From positions 62,001 through 126,000 of the forward strand of contig NZ_CAAF010000028.1 of the NCBI RefSeq assembly GCF_000359125.1: DNA of 64,000 nt. Direction: 5' to 3'. Below, one piece after another: positions 38,135-47,818 of this stretch. The position numbers were made by a program, and so were the translations under genes. The notes beneath the pieces were generated by a model, which worked only from the letters and a program-made list of their open reading frames with translations, did no database searches and was not told the origin of the DNA. The first letter of the stretch is position 1. The number at the start of each line of letters is the position of its first letter. Source of the stretch: Mesorhizobium sp. STM 4661. GTDB taxonomy: Bacteria; Pseudomonadota; Alphaproteobacteria; Rhizobiales; Rhizobiaceae.

Positions 38135-39054
38135 ACAGCCGGTTCGTGCCCAGCGCCGACATCGGGCCCGATTTCCTTCGCCAGGCGCCGGCGGCCGCGG
38201 TCGTGACGGCCAGCTACGCGCCGGACTTCGAACGCTGCCGCCTGTTGTGCGAAACCCTCGACCGCCACGTCTCCGGCGTGGCGCATCATTACATCCTTGT
38301 AGAGCATCGCGACGTGGCGCTGTTTCGCCAGTTGGAGAACAGCCGCCGCACCATTGTCGATGAGCGGGACCTCCTGCCGCGCTGGCTGCGCGCGTTCGAT
38401 GATCCGCTCAGCCTGTTTCGCCGGCGCATCTGGCTCAGCCCAAGGACGATGCCGCTGCGTGGCTGGCATGTGCAGCAGCTTCGCCGCATCGCGATAGCGG
38501 CGCATGCGCGCGAGGACGTGCTGATCTTCTGCGACTCCGACGTGGCCTTCCTCAAGCCTTTCGACACAAACGCCTTCTGGCGCTATGGCAAGGTGCGCCT
38601 GTTTTGCCGCGACGAGGTGCTATCCAGCGAAGGCCATGAGGAGCACCGGATCTGGTCGCGCAATGCCGGCCTGGCGCTCGGCATCGACGCATCTTTGGTT
38701 TCGACGCACGACTACATTTCGACGCTGATTGCCTGGCGCCGCGAAACCCTGACGGCCATGTGCGCCCGGATCGAGGAGGTCCACGGCCGTAACTGGGTCG
38801 AGGTCGTCGGCGCGGCGCGGAAATTCTCCGAATGCATGATCTACGGCCGCTATGTCGACGACGTGCTGGACGGCGCCGGCCATTTCCACGGTTCGGAGGA
38901 GTTCTGCCGCGTCCACTGGACGGGCGAGGCGCTGTCGGATGACGAGTTCCGCCGCTTCGTTGCTGCCATGGCGCCGGAACAGGTGGCCATCGGCATGCAG
39001 TCCTTCATCGGCACCGATGTCAGCCGCATCCGCCGGCTGATCGGGGTCGGTTAG
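38131..39054 (+). CDS. DUF6492-like putative glycosyltransferase
   Basis: A 307-residue protein with VVTASYAPDFERCRLLCETL at the start, an HYILVEHRDV strand and VLIFCDSDVAFLKPF carrying a DSD metal-binding motif as in GT-A enzymes. The middle holds WSRNAGLALGI. This pattern fits DUF6492, annotated in polysaccharide loci. TTG at 38131 overlaps the WecG stop; no ATG or GTG lies close by in frame, so the start is uncertain. Completes a three-gene plus-strand operon. Confidence 0.75.
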   Translation: MNSRFVPSADIGPDFLRQAPAAAVVTASYAPDFERCRLLCETLDRHVSGVAHHYILVEHRDVALFRQLENSRRTIVDERDLLPRWLRAFDDPLSLFRRRIWLSPRTMPLRGWHVQQLRRIAIAAHAREDVLIFCDSDVAFLKPFDTNAFWRYGKVRLFCRDEVLSSEGHEEHRIWSRNAGLALGIDASLVSTHDYISTLIAWRRETLTAMCARIEEVHGRNWVEVVGAARKFSECMIYGRYVDDVLDGAGHFHGSEEFCRVHWTGEALSDDEFRRFVAAMAPEQVAIGMQSFIGTDVSRIRRLIGVG

Positions 39055-39107
39055 TCCCGGGGTCAAAAACCTGATCACCCTGAAAGACTATGTGCTGTGT
39101 GGATTGA

Positions 39108-40883
39108 CTATGGTCCGGCTGCCGCAACCGGTGCAATAGCTTGAACTGAGTTAGCAGGCGGCGCAACTTTGGTCTTATGAAACTCAATGACCTCTGCGAT
39201 AGCTGTCAGCAATGGCTCAAATCCACCAAAATTTACGGTCCCCTTGTTCGCCGCGACTACCTTGGTGGCAAATACTTTCTTTCCGTAGAACTTGTTTCCG
39301 TCCTTTTCAGCATTTGTCTTGTCGAATTTCTTGCTCTCATAAGGGGTGTCGAGAAGCGCTTGATCAAACAGTCGTTCGATAGGAGTGTCCTTGTTGCCGA
39401 CCTTCGGTATCGGTACCACATACAGGTTCGAGCCGAGATGATACCAAGCTTGCGAGCCATCCACCTTCTTACCGGTCTTTTTCTCAACCGCATCGAAAAG
39501 CTTTTGTGATCCGCTGTCGGAATCCCCTATCAGGATCAGGGGGTGCTTTGCGCCGCTTTTGAATTTCCTTATGCGGCTTGCATACGTGAACGCCAGCTTC
39601 CCAAGCTCACCGGCCCCGCCGCTTAATTGCTGCAGCGCCGCCGACGTTTTGGTGTACTTGAAGAGCTTGATCTTCAAATCTCCAGCCGCGTTGGTGAGGG
39701 AAGGAAACTTTAGTGCGAGCGCCTGGATCGCAGCCTTGATGTAAATGTTATCCGTTACCCCCTCGCATAGGAGTACGGGGCGCTCGATACCGTAGAGGTC
39801 GGCATAATCCGCGAACTTTTCGAACAGTTTAGTGCTGGCCCACGGTTTCGGAGTCTTGGGCTTCTCTTCGGCATCTTCAGGCGTAATTCTGACCTTCGGC
39901 CCCTTCCCACGGACCTGGTAGATGTAGGCGAGGCGCCCCCTCAGCTTTTTGAGAGGGAATGGCTGCTTTGCGCCCGCAACTTGTATGAAGCACTCACCGT
40001 CCATGAAGAGATGGTGGCACATTGCGGCGACAGTTGCGCAGTAGTCGGCCGGAATGTTCACCTTCTGGTTGACCACGACGCCGGTCACTTCCTGTCGTGA
40101 ATAGTCGAGTTGCATGCGGGTCTTGGCTGGATTTAGCTCGAACCCGGCCCGCGAAATTGCTTTCAGGAGCTTTGGTCCAGCTTCCCAAAGGTTTATACTC
40201 CCGACGTAGCGCCGTCCGATTGCCGTGGGAAAATTTTTCTCGCTGGTGGAGAACGTGATGTCGTCCGCATACCGTGTGTAGGTGCAGTTGTACTGATGCG
40301 CGAGTTCGTTGAGGCGGATATCGAGAACGCTGGCAATCAGATTGGAGATGACGGGCGAGCAGGGGCTACCCTGAGGCAACTGGTTGTCATGGCAGGCGAT
40401 CTGCGCAAGGACGGTCGCGACAGCGGGTTTCAATTCAAAATCCTTGTGCTTCATGAAGAAGCCCCGGACCCGCCCGAAGTTTATGGTTGGGAAAAAGTCC
40501 TTCAGGTCGACGTTGAACACATAGCGCCGCTTCCGGTGGTTCTCCCCATTGGTCATGATAGAGAGCTTCTTTTTGAAGCCGTGTGCTAGGATGCAGTCGG
40601 GCTTCTTCACCCGTGTTTCTTCCAGCACCTGCTCGATTTCCAGCAAATCCTTGGCGAGATTCTTCTGAATCGCCTTCAGCGCGGGGTGGGGTGCCTTGAT
40701 GGTGCGGACACCCCCAGACTTCTTAGGGACGGTGAATTCTGTGTACTTGGACGGCGCAGGAGCCTGATCGAGCTTGTAGAGCGCGTAAGAGATGTGCGCC
40801 GGCTTCGAGTCGAAAATCTTGGCAAGGTCGGTGATATCTTCCGCCTTCCTGTACTGCTCCAATTTTAGAGATACGACTGTCAT
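39108..40883 (-). CDS. Retron reverse transcriptase fused to a Toprim nuclease domain (Eco2/Ec67-like)
   Basis: A 591-residue protein. Residues about 30-300 are a retron RT, with DLKDFFPTINFGRVRGFF at 126-143, LPQGSPCSPVISN at 169-181, the catalytic YADD at 205-208 and the retron VTG motif at 266-268. A C-terminal Toprim domain shows LLCEGVTDNIY (374-378 core) and ILIGDSDSG with the DxD at 454-456. The layout and wording are close to the Ec67 (Retron-Eco2) RT-Toprim protein, a known anti-phage type. It starts four bases from the predicted msr-msd RNA and lies in visibly more A+T-rich DNA than the flanking polysaccharide genes. Confidence 0.92.
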   Translation of the reverse strand: MTVVSLKLEQYRKAEDITDLAKIFDSKPAHISYALYKLDQAPAPSKYTEFTVPKKSGGVRTIKAPHPALKAIQKNLAKDLLEIEQVLEETRVKKPDCILAHGFKKKLSIMTNGENHRKRRYVFNVDLKDFFPTINFGRVRGFFMKHKDFELKPAVATVLAQIACHDNQLPQGSPCSPVISNLIASVLDIRLNELAHQYNCTYTRYADDITFSTSEKNFPTAIGRRYVGSINLWEAGPKLLKAISRAGFELNPAKTRMQLDYSRQEVTGVVVNQKVNIPADYCATVAAMCHHLFMDGECFIQVAGAKQPFPLKKLRGRLAYIYQVRGKGPKVRITPEDAEEKPKTPKPWASTKLFEKFADYADLYGIERPVLLCEGVTDNIYIKAAIQALALKFPSLTNAAGDLKIKLFKYTKTSAALQQLSGGAGELGKLAFTYASRIRKFKSGAKHPLILIGDSDSGSQKLFDAVEKKTGKKVDGSQAWYHLGSNLYVVPIPKVGNKDTPIERLFDQALLDTPYESKKFDKTNAEKDGNKFYGKKVFATKVVAANKGTVNFGGFEPLLTAIAEVIEFHKTKVAPPANSVQAIAPVAAAGP

Positions 40884-40886
40884 GGA

Positions 40887-41029
40887 GGTGGCTTGCGGAT
40901 ACTCCTACGCGATCCAGCGTATTATCGCCCAAATCGTCATGCTCTCGTCGGCTCTCTGCAGGTAGCGTTGAGGCCGTATTGCTTTCACCTGTGGAGAACC
41001 CCCACAGAAAAATCTATCCGCAAGCCACC
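40887..41029 (-). ncRNA. Retron msr-msd RNA (predicted)
   Basis: 15-base perfect inverted ends GGTGGCTTGCGGATA (plus strand 40887-40901, a2 side) and TATCCGCAAGCCACC (41015-41029, a1 side) bound a 143-base RNA read on the minus strand. After a1 comes AGATTTTT then a six-base stem CTGTGG/CCACAG (40989-41007), like Ec67 where AGATTT precedes a similar hairpin. The likely branching G is the complement of 41014. A second stem TACGC/GCGTA lies near 40904-40921 and AGGAGT precedes a2, again as in Ec67. The RT ATG is 3 bases after a2. Confidence 0.75.
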
Positions 41030-41410
41030 CGCCAGAAAACAGAATGGCAGTGGTGACGCAAGGGGAGGCAAGGTCTAATCCACAAGGGGACCATCGTGGA
41101 AACTTGTCCGCCCAACCCGGAGGCGGGCAGCGGTGTTTCACAACCGTTCGGAGAGAGTAAAGATATGTGAGACCGCTCAGCGTATTGGAACGGTGCGGGC
41201 AATGGTCACGACGATGCTCCCGAGGATCCGGACGTCCCTTCTTTGAGATTCGCACCTGAAACCCGCCAGTCCGCTTCCGGCCCAACTCGGTCATTCCGCC
41301 GCGAAAGTTTCGATGACGGCTCGTGGCGCTCCTTGCTCATTCCGATGGACAGTAGGTGCGACAACACTCCATCTCGGCCATTGACGACAGCCAGCCGATC
41401 GGGCTTGCCC
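41030..41410. other. Region upstream of the retron without supported gene
   Basis: Holds the retron promoter on the minus strand and the junction back to the polysaccharide locus. A minus-strand frame here (41294 downwards) runs through the msr-msd region and has no family-like features. No tRNA or flanking direct repeat of the insertion was recognised. Confidence 0.5.
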
Positions 41411-42721
41411 CTAGACCGCCTTCGCCGGTCTGCGCATTGCCGAATAGGTCAGCAGCGTCGAGGCGAGATAGAGCAGCAGGAAGACGATGTTGAGCGACAG
41501 CACCAGATTGGGCGTGTCGGCAATCGTGGTCAGCACATAGGTCAAAAGCACCGCCTTCAGCCCGGCAAGCAGGCCGAGGTTGAGCGCCCTGACCGCCGTC
41601 TGGCCGCGCGCGAACAGAAGCTCGGCCTGGTATTCGACCAGATTGCGCAGTCCCGGCACGCAGATCGCCAGCGCCACCAGAGGGGCTGCCTCCGCGACAT
41701 TCCTGCCCATCGCGTTGGGGAAGAAATGCAGCACGATGCCGAGCGCCGCCAGCGCCAGCGTCGAGACCAGGAAAACGCCGCCTTCGATGCCGCTCTTGAC
41801 CGCGAGGCGCGACAGCAGTTCCGGCGCCCGCATCATGCGTTGCACCAGCATCATCGAGAAGGTGCGGATCGGGATCGCGGTCAGGTCGACCAGCCGCATG
41901 ATGATGGCATAGATGCCGGCGAGATGCGGCCCACCGATCGCCAGCACCAGGAGCTTGTCGAATTCCATCTGCAGGTAGAACAGCACCTCGGCGCCGGCGA
42001 CGTAGATGGAATCGGCGAGCCGCCTGAGATAGAGCTCCAGCCTGAGACGCAGCCTCTGGCGCGGATAGAAGAATGCGAAAGCGATGAGCAGCGAGGCGGC
42101 ATTGGCGCCGATATAATAGCAGGACCAGACACCTAGGGTCCGCTGCGCCGCGAGCATGAACAGCATGGCGCCGCCCGCCCGCAAGGCTGTCGCCAGGATC
42201 GCCAGCAAGGCGGCGCGGCCGAATTTGCCGAGGCCGTTGTTGACGATCAGCGCCACCTCGACTGGCCGCCACAAAAGCGCCTCGGCAAACACGATCGCCG
42301 CAAACACCGATAGTGGCACGGTGCCGGCAAAGAAGATCAGGTAGACGCCGTAGGAGGCTATAGCCAGCAGCGGCAGCGACAAGACGCCAAGCAGCAGGAA
42401 GCCGGCGGTGAAGGTGCCGATCAGATTGGGGCGAATGGTGGCGGTGCGATAGAGCGCCGAGATGAAGCCGAAGGCCAGGATGCGCGACAGCATCACGCCG
42501 GCGGCCGATGCGGTGGCGAACATGCCGAACTCGGCGATGGACAGCGTGTTGGCCAGCGCGATGAAATAGGCCAGCGAAAACACCAGCCGCCCGCCCGCGC
42601 CGCTGATCGCGGAGAGGTAGTCGCGAACCAGCCCCCGTCGCTCGGCCACGAAAGCGCCGATCCGGGCGAGGGGCCGCCTTTGCGGTATGTCACTGGTCTC
42701 GGTCATGCGTTGAAAAAGCAT
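41411..42721 (-). CDS. Polysaccharide flippase (Wzx/MATE-like)
   Basis: A 436-residue membrane protein with about a dozen hydrophobic helices. It has the typical FSLAYFIALANTLSIAEFG opening after a short cytoplasmic N-terminus and YLQMEFDKLLVLAIGG in the middle, as in Wzx/RfbX polysaccharide-repeat flippases. It would move lipid-linked repeat units across the inner membrane. Minus strand, separated by the retron from the three plus-strand transferase genes. Confidence 0.85.
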   Translation of the reverse strand: MLFQRMTETSDIPQRRPLARIGAFVAERRGLVRDYLSAISGAGGRLVFSLAYFIALANTLSIAEFGMFATASAAGVMLSRILAFGFISALYRTATIRPNLIGTFTAGFLLLGVLSLPLLAIASYGVYLIFFAGTVPLSVFAAIVFAEALLWRPVEVALIVNNGLGKFGRAALLAILATALRAGGAMLFMLAAQRTLGVWSCYYIGANAASLLIAFAFFYPRQRLRLRLELYLRRLADSIYVAGAEVLFYLQMEFDKLLVLAIGGPHLAGIYAIIMRLVDLTAIPIRTFSMMLVQRMMRAPELLSRLAVKSGIEGGVFLVSTLALAALGIVLHFFPNAMGRNVAEAAPLVALAICVPGLRNLVEYQAELLFARGQTAVRALNLGLLAGLKAVLLTYVLTTIADTPNLVLSLNIVFLLLYLASTLLTYSAMRRPAKAV

Positions 42722-42898
42722 AGATCGGAAAGCTTAACGTGCCGTTCGGCAGCTTTTTAGTGCATCAACAGGATGCGCAACCCATGCGGGAAACTTCATC
42801 CTCGGCCCACCAAAATTAACCTTTTGTTTCCTATGCCTGTTTAGCGTGGCTTAACGATTTGCAGCCGCTCCCAGGCGCCAAGGGCAAGCTCCAAGACA

Positions 42899-45511
42899 AT
42901 GGTCGACAGGGAAAACCGTGAAGACTGGAGGCGCGAGCGCTCCCTGCTGGCGCTCGGCCGGGCCGTGCGCGGCGAGGAAGACGCTTCGCTGGTTTCGATC
43001 GGGGATCGGGCGGATCCGTCATGGCGCGAGGATGCCGCAACACGCCATCAACTCGCCCGTTCGCGCCGCGAGGCGCGACTGAACCCTTTGCTGACCACCG
43101 ACACGACACAATTCCAGGCGGGTTCCGTTTCGGCCGCCGATACGCAGCGTGACGCCGACGAGGCTGCTGGAGATGGCTACACGCAAGCCCGGCAGCCGGA
43201 AGGGCCGGCCACCGCAGGTGTTTCCGAGGCCCGCCGCCCGCCTGCCGCATCCGAGCCTCGATATGTGGGTGAAGAGCAACCACCTTCACGCGACGAAGCC
43301 GTCAGAGGCGGCTACACGCAAACCTGGCAGCCCGAAAGGCCGGCCACCACGGGCGTTTCCGAGGCTCGCCATCCCTCTGCCGCATCCGAGCCTCGATATG
43401 CGCGTGAGCAGCAACGGCCTTCGCGCGACGATGCCTACGCACAGGAATGGAAGCCGCTGATCGATCCGATGCAGGTCGTGCGCGGTATTGCCAGATCGAA
43501 GATGCTGATCGTCGCCACGACGATACTGGGCACCGCGCTTGGCGTCGCGATCGCGCTCTCGACACCGAAGAAATACGAAGCCACCACCGAGCTGATCGTC
43601 GACCCTCGCGACCTGAAGCTCACCGACCGCGATCTCACCCAATCGGTGGTCGCGTCCGACGCAACGCTGGCCATCGTCGAAAACCAGGTCCGCGTGCTCA
43701 CCTCCGGCACCGTCCTCAACAAGGTCGTCGACAAGCTCAATCTCGTCAACGATCCGGAGTTCAACGGACAGGGTTCGGGCGGCCTCGGCGTCATGTCGCT
43801 CGTCCGGTCTATCCTGTCGCGCAGTGACGGGCCGGGCGGCGCCGATGAAAGCCGCCGCCGGGCGCTGGCGGTCGGCAATCTGGCCGAAAGCCTTTCGGTC
43901 GAGCGCGGCGGCAAGACCTTTGTCATCTCCGTCAGCGCCACCACGCAAAATGGCGAGAAGTCGGCTCTCATTGCCAACACGATGACGGATGTCTTCCTGC
44001 AGACCTTCGGTCAGATCCAGTCCGACACCGCGGGCCGCGCGACCGACGAACTGACGGCCAGGCTCGACGAACTGCGCAAGGGCGTGGAAGTGGCCGAGCG
44101 CAAGGTCGAGGATTTCAGGGCGACGCGCGACCTTGTCGACGCGCAAGGCCGTTTGATCAGCGACGACGAGATGCTCAAGCTCAACGAGCAGCTTACCATC
44201 GCCCGCGCCCGCACGCTGGAACTCAATGCCCGCGCGGCGTCGGCGCGTTCGATCGACGTGAATTCGGTTCTGAGCGGCACGTTGCCCGAGGAGATCAACT
44301 CCAACACGATGAGCGAATTGCGCTCGCAATATGCAACGCTCAAGCAGGAGGCCGATCGCGCCGCGATCCGGCTCGGACCGCGCCATCCCGAACTCCAGGC
44401 GCTTGGTGCCCAGCTTGCCGGCGCGCGCGACCGCATCGCCGCCGAACTGCGCCGCATCGCCTCGTCGCTGCAGGTCGACCTGAAACGCGCCGTTCAGCTC
44501 GAGCAGGATCTCGCCTCCCGCCTGGCGCAACTGAAGGTCCGCAGCGGCGACGTCAACAGCGACCTGGTCAGCTTGCGCGAACTGGAGCGCGAAGCCGCCG
44601 CCAAGCGCTCCGTCTATGAACAATATCTTCTGCGCGCCAAGGAAACCGGCGAGCAGAAGGACATCAACACCGCCAACATCAACGTGATCTCCAAGGCCTT
44701 CGCCCCGCTCGAACCGAACGGGCCGTCGCGCGCCGTGATGGTGCTGGCCGGGCTGCTGGGGGGGCTTGCCTCCGGCATCGGTCTCGGCGCCATGCGTGGT
44801 GCTTATGAGAGCCTGCGCGAAACCGCCAATTCACGCTCGCGCCACAGGACCGACGAGCGCCTGACACCCTTTGAAGACAAGGCATACCAGGCCGCGCCAC
44901 CGCCCGTTCCGCCGGTCGAGGCCGCTGGCGCGGAACGTTCGGGTCCGGTCGGCGCGTTGCTGTCGGCGGTGCGCAAGATAGTGCCAGGTAAGGCGGCAAA
45001 CGAAAAAACGGCGCGTTCCAGTGATCCCATCCCACCGGCTGTCGCTGAGAGCGAGAAGCCAATGGAGGAACATCCCGCCTATCCGTCTCCCTACTACCCG
45101 CCCGAGCAGACGGCGTCTTCGGGTCACCAGCAGCCCCAGCAAGGCGTCTATGCTCCGTATCCGCAACAGCCGCCGTTACCTCACCGGATGATGCCGCAGC
45201 AGCAGGCCGTCCATCCGGCCCCGCACATGCAGCCATACCCCTATGCGCAACCGCCGATGGGCTATCCCTGGCAGATGCAGCCGCCGCCGGCCGGCTATTA
45301 TCCCTATCCGCCAGCCATGATGCCCTATCCCGGACAAGCGCCCTATCCGCCACCGCCGGTCTATCCTCAAGCCGCGTCGGTTGAGACAGATCACGCTTCG
45401 GGCGCGGATGAGCAGCAAAGCTCGGTCGACGAAATCCGCGCCAGCCTGCGTGAATTCCGCGAAGCGGTTCGCGAACTCACCGAGAGCCGCTCGCGCCGCC
45501 GCTATTTCTGA
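42899..45511 (+). CDS. Wzz/GumC-type polysaccharide chain-length protein
   Basis: An 870-residue GumC/ExoP-family protein without a kinase domain. Residues about 1-185 are a hydrophilic, charged region with a 45-residue tandem repeat (86-175). A Wzz domain starts at about 190 with a first membrane helix (SKMLIVATTILGTALGVAIALS). A long periplasmic coiled-coil region (about 370-590) leads to a second helix (AVMVLAGLLGGLASGIGLG). A C-terminal cytoplasmic tail is rich in Pro, Tyr and Gln (about 690-830), ending in RSRRRYF. The absence of Walker motifs distinguishes it from the BY-kinase ExoP; the Tyr-rich tail could still be phosphorylated. Confidence 0.85.
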   Translation: MVDRENREDWRRERSLLALGRAVRGEEDASLVSIGDRADPSWREDAATRHQLARSRREARLNPLLTTDTTQFQAGSVSAADTQRDADEAAGDGYTQARQPEGPATAGVSEARRPPAASEPRYVGEEQPPSRDEAVRGGYTQTWQPERPATTGVSEARHPSAASEPRYAREQQRPSRDDAYAQEWKPLIDPMQVVRGIARSKMLIVATTILGTALGVAIALSTPKKYEATTELIVDPRDLKLTDRDLTQSVVASDATLAIVENQVRVLTSGTVLNKVVDKLNLVNDPEFNGQGSGGLGVMSLVRSILSRSDGPGGADESRRRALAVGNLAESLSVERGGKTFVISVSATTQNGEKSALIANTMTDVFLQTFGQIQSDTAGRATDELTARLDELRKGVEVAERKVEDFRATRDLVDAQGRLISDDEMLKLNEQLTIARARTLELNARAASARSIDVNSVLSGTLPEEINSNTMSELRSQYATLKQEADRAAIRLGPRHPELQALGAQLAGARDRIAAELRRIASSLQVDLKRAVQLEQDLASRLAQLKVRSGDVNSDLVSLRELEREAAAKRSVYEQYLLRAKETGEQKDINTANINVISKAFAPLEPNGPSRAVMVLAGLLGGLASGIGLGAMRGAYESLRETANSRSRHRTDERLTPFEDKAYQAAPPPVPPVEAAGAERSGPVGALLSAVRKIVPGKAANEKTARSSDPIPPAVAESEKPMEEHPAYPSPYYPPEQTASSGHQQPQQGVYAPYPQQPPLPHRMMPQQQAVHPAPHMQPYPYAQPPMGYPWQMQPPPAGYYPYPPAMMPYPGQAPYPPPPVYPQAASVETDHASGADEQQSSVDEIRASLREFREAVRELTESRSRRRYF
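43157..43426 (+). repeat. Two-copy 135-base in-frame tandem repeat in the GumC-like gene
   Basis: 43157-43291 and 43292-43426 encode near-identical 45-residue units beginning DEA and sharing GYTQ..QPE.PAT.GVSEAR and ASEPRY. A partial third unit starts at 43427 (DDAYAQEWKPL). The 45-codon length keeps frame, so copy number could vary between strains. Confidence 0.85.
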
Positions 45512-45743
45512 ACCCCGAATAAACACCGCCGGTTTCGCGTTAGCGGCATCAGACGGCGCTTTGGCGGGATTGCCCGGTCGATTTTTCGTGAAAATGCCGC
45601 GCTGCATGTTACCCAAAAGTTTGCCCTCGGGACCCCGAGAGCAAGCAGGGGCAACGACCTGCATGGGACAAAGATCCGAAGCGTGCCGCATGAATCCCTT
45701 CAGACGCGACGTGCTTTGGGCGGAACGGTGTTGAAGGTGGTTC

Positions 45744-46643
45744 ATGGCCGAAGTGATTGACGGGAAAAGCGTTGCCGCGGATGTCGTGCGGCGGGTCAAG
45801 GACTTGACCGGCGAACTGGCGGCAAAGGGCGCGCGCAAGCCCGGTCTTGCCGTCGTCATCGTCGGCGAGGATCCGGCGAGCCAGGTCTACGTCGCCTCCA
45901 AATCCCGCACCGCCAAGGAATGCGGCTTTCATTCGCTCCAGCACACGCTGCCGGCCGAAACCTCCGAGCAGGAATTGCTTGATATCATTGGTGAACTCAA
46001 CGCCGATCCGTCCATCAACGGCATCCTGGTGCAGCTGCCGCTTCCCGGCCATGTCGATGCCGGCAAGATCATTCAGACCATCGCACCCGAAAAGGACGTC
46101 GACGGCTTCCACTTCATCAATGTCGGCAAGCTCTGCACCGGCGAACTCGAGACGGCCTTTGTTCCCTGCACGCCGGCCGGCTCGATGCTGCTGATCGAGC
46201 GGGTGCGCGGCAAGGATTTGTCCGGGCTCAACGCCGTCGTCGTCGGCCGCTCCAACATCGTCGGCAAGCCGATGGCCAACCTTCTGCTTGCCGCCAACTG
46301 CACCGTCACCATCGCGCACAGCCGTACGAAGGATCTGCCGGCGCTTGCCCGCACCGCCGATATCCTGGTGGCCGCTGTTGGGCGCCCGGAAATGGTCAAG
46401 GGCGACTGGGTCAAGCCGGGCGCCACCGTCATCGATGTCGGCATCAACCGCATCGCGGCGCCCGAAAGAGGTGAAGGCAAGACCCGTCTCGTCGGCGACG
46501 TCGCCTATGCCGAGGCGGCGAAGACGGCCGGCGCCATCACGCCGGTGCCTGGCGGCGTCGGACCGATGACCATTGCCATGCTGATGGCCAACACGCTAGC
46601 TTCCGCCTATCTCGCGGCCGGATTGAAACGGCCGTCCTTCTGA
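45744..46643 (+). CDS. folD: Bifunctional methylenetetrahydrofolate dehydrogenase/cyclohydrolase
   Basis: A 299-residue FolD: catalytic Lys in [26 protein letters not shown] with the conserved LPLP segment, [14 protein letters not shown], and the NADP site [33 protein letters not shown] closes the family pattern. Interconverts methylene- and formyl-tetrahydrofolate. Alone as a plus-strand gene after the polysaccharide locus; the preceding 232 bases hold no supported gene. Confidence 0.97.
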   Translation: MAEVIDGKSVAADVVRRVKDLTGELAAKGARKPGLAVVIVGEDPASQVYVASKSRTAKECGFHSLQHTLPAETSEQELLDIIGELNADPSINGILVQLPLPGHVDAGKIIQTIAPEKDVDGFHFINVGKLCTGELETAFVPCTPAGSMLLIERVRGKDLSGLNAVVVGRSNIVGKPMANLLLAANCTVTIAHSRTKDLPALARTADILVAAVGRPEMVKGDWVKPGATVIDVGINRIAAPERGEGKTRLVGDVAYAEAAKTAGAITPVPGGVGPMTIAMLMANTLASAYLAAGLKRPSF

Positions 46644-46676
46644 ACCATCGGGTCCGAATCCTGGAAAGTCGCAGCT

Positions 46677-47675
46677 TTGCCGAACCTCACCGCTCCTGTT
46701 GAACGGCCGGTCACGAATGATCCCGTTCAAGGCGGGCGGCAATTCGCGTTCCTGCTGGTCGACAAGTTTTCCATGTTCTCGCTGGCCGCGGCGATCGACA
46801 CCTTCCGCTCGGCCAACCGGCTGCTCGGCCGCGACTTCTATGGCTGGACGACGGTGTCGGCCGACGGCGACGCCGTCATGGCCTCCAATGGCCTGCCGCT
46901 CAAGATCGACTACGCCGTCGCCGATCTGCCGCCGGTCGATATCCTTTTCGTCTCGGTCGGGCTGACGACGGAATTTCCGGGCAAGAGCAAGGTGCTGGCG
47001 GCGCTGCGCAGCTGGGGCCGGCGCGGCAACGCGCTCGGCGCGCTGTCGGTCGGCTCCTATCTGCTTGCCGAGGCGGGCCAGCTCGATGGTTACCGCTGCA
47101 CCATCCATTGGGAAAACCGCGCCGGTTTCGTCGAGCGCTTTCCCGACATCAACTGCACCGGCAATGTCTTCGAGATCGACCGCAAGCGCTACACCTGCGC
47201 CGGCGGCACCACCTCGATCGACCTGATGCTGGAGATCGTGCGTGGCGATTTCGGCTCGAACCTCGCCAATGGCGTCGCCAACCAGTTCCAGCACGAGCGC
47301 ATCCGCTCCGCCGGCGATCGCCAGCGCGTCGGCCCCGAACGCGACCTGACCGGCAAATCGGAGAAGCTCAGGCGCATCGTCGAACTGATGGCCGACCATC
47401 TCGACGAGCCGCTGTCGGCGGTGCAGCTCGCCAAATCGGCGGGCCTGTCGGTGCGCCAGGTCGAGCGCCTGTTCCTGCGCCATCTCAGCGTGACGCCCGG
47501 CCGCTACTACATGCGCCTCAGGCTCGAGCGGGCGCGCGAATTGCTGCGCCAGACCAACATGCCGATCCTCGACGTGGCAATCGCCACTGGCTTCACCTCG
47601 CACTCCTATTTTGCCCAGAGCTACCGGCTGCAGTTTGGCCGGCCGCCTTCCGAGGAGCGGCGCACGACATACTGA
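46677..47675 (+). CDS. GlxA family transcriptional regulator
   Basis: A 332-residue regulator with an N-terminal DJ-1/PfpI-like domain (FAFLLVDKFSMFSLAAAIDTF, ALSVGSYLLAEAG) and a C-terminal AraC-type DNA-binding domain with two HTH motifs (LAKSAGLSVRQVERLF, DVAIATGFTSHSYFAQSYR). Such proteins (GbdR, ArgR-type) respond to choline, betaine or arginine-derived compounds. The start is uncertain: TTG at 46677 gives the usual length, while the next in-frame ATG is at 46773. Confidence 0.9.
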   Translation: MPNLTAPVERPVTNDPVQGGRQFAFLLVDKFSMFSLAAAIDTFRSANRLLGRDFYGWTTVSADGDAVMASNGLPLKIDYAVADLPPVDILFVSVGLTTEFPGKSKVLAALRSWGRRGNALGALSVGSYLLAEAGQLDGYRCTIHWENRAGFVERFPDINCTGNVFEIDRKRYTCAGGTTSIDLMLEIVRGDFGSNLANGVANQFQHERIRSAGDRQRVGPERDLTGKSEKLRRIVELMADHLDEPLSAVQLAKSAGLSVRQVERLFLRHLSVTPGRYYMRLRLERARELLRQTNMPILDVAIATGFTSHSYFAQSYRLQFGRPPSEERRTTY

Positions 47676-47818
47676 CTTTTCAAGGCTGCGCGCCTCTCCA
47701 GCGTATAGCGCTGTCGTCGCGCGAAATGGCGTTCAGTTGTGCTTAACGTCCGGCGTGGCTTGTGTGCTGCCGCCACGTCAAATAGCCTTCCCCTTGGGGA
47801 CTTGCTCTGGAGATTTTC

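Noticed and set aside
39108..40883. Reverse transcriptase considered as a diversity-generating retroelement or group II intron
   Set aside because: It has a retron VTG motif, a Toprim fusion and msr-msd-like inverted ends; no template/variable repeat or intron domain was seen.
40905..41294. A 129-codon minus-strand frame upstream of the retron gene
   Set aside because: It overlaps the predicted msr-msd RNA and has no coding-like features.
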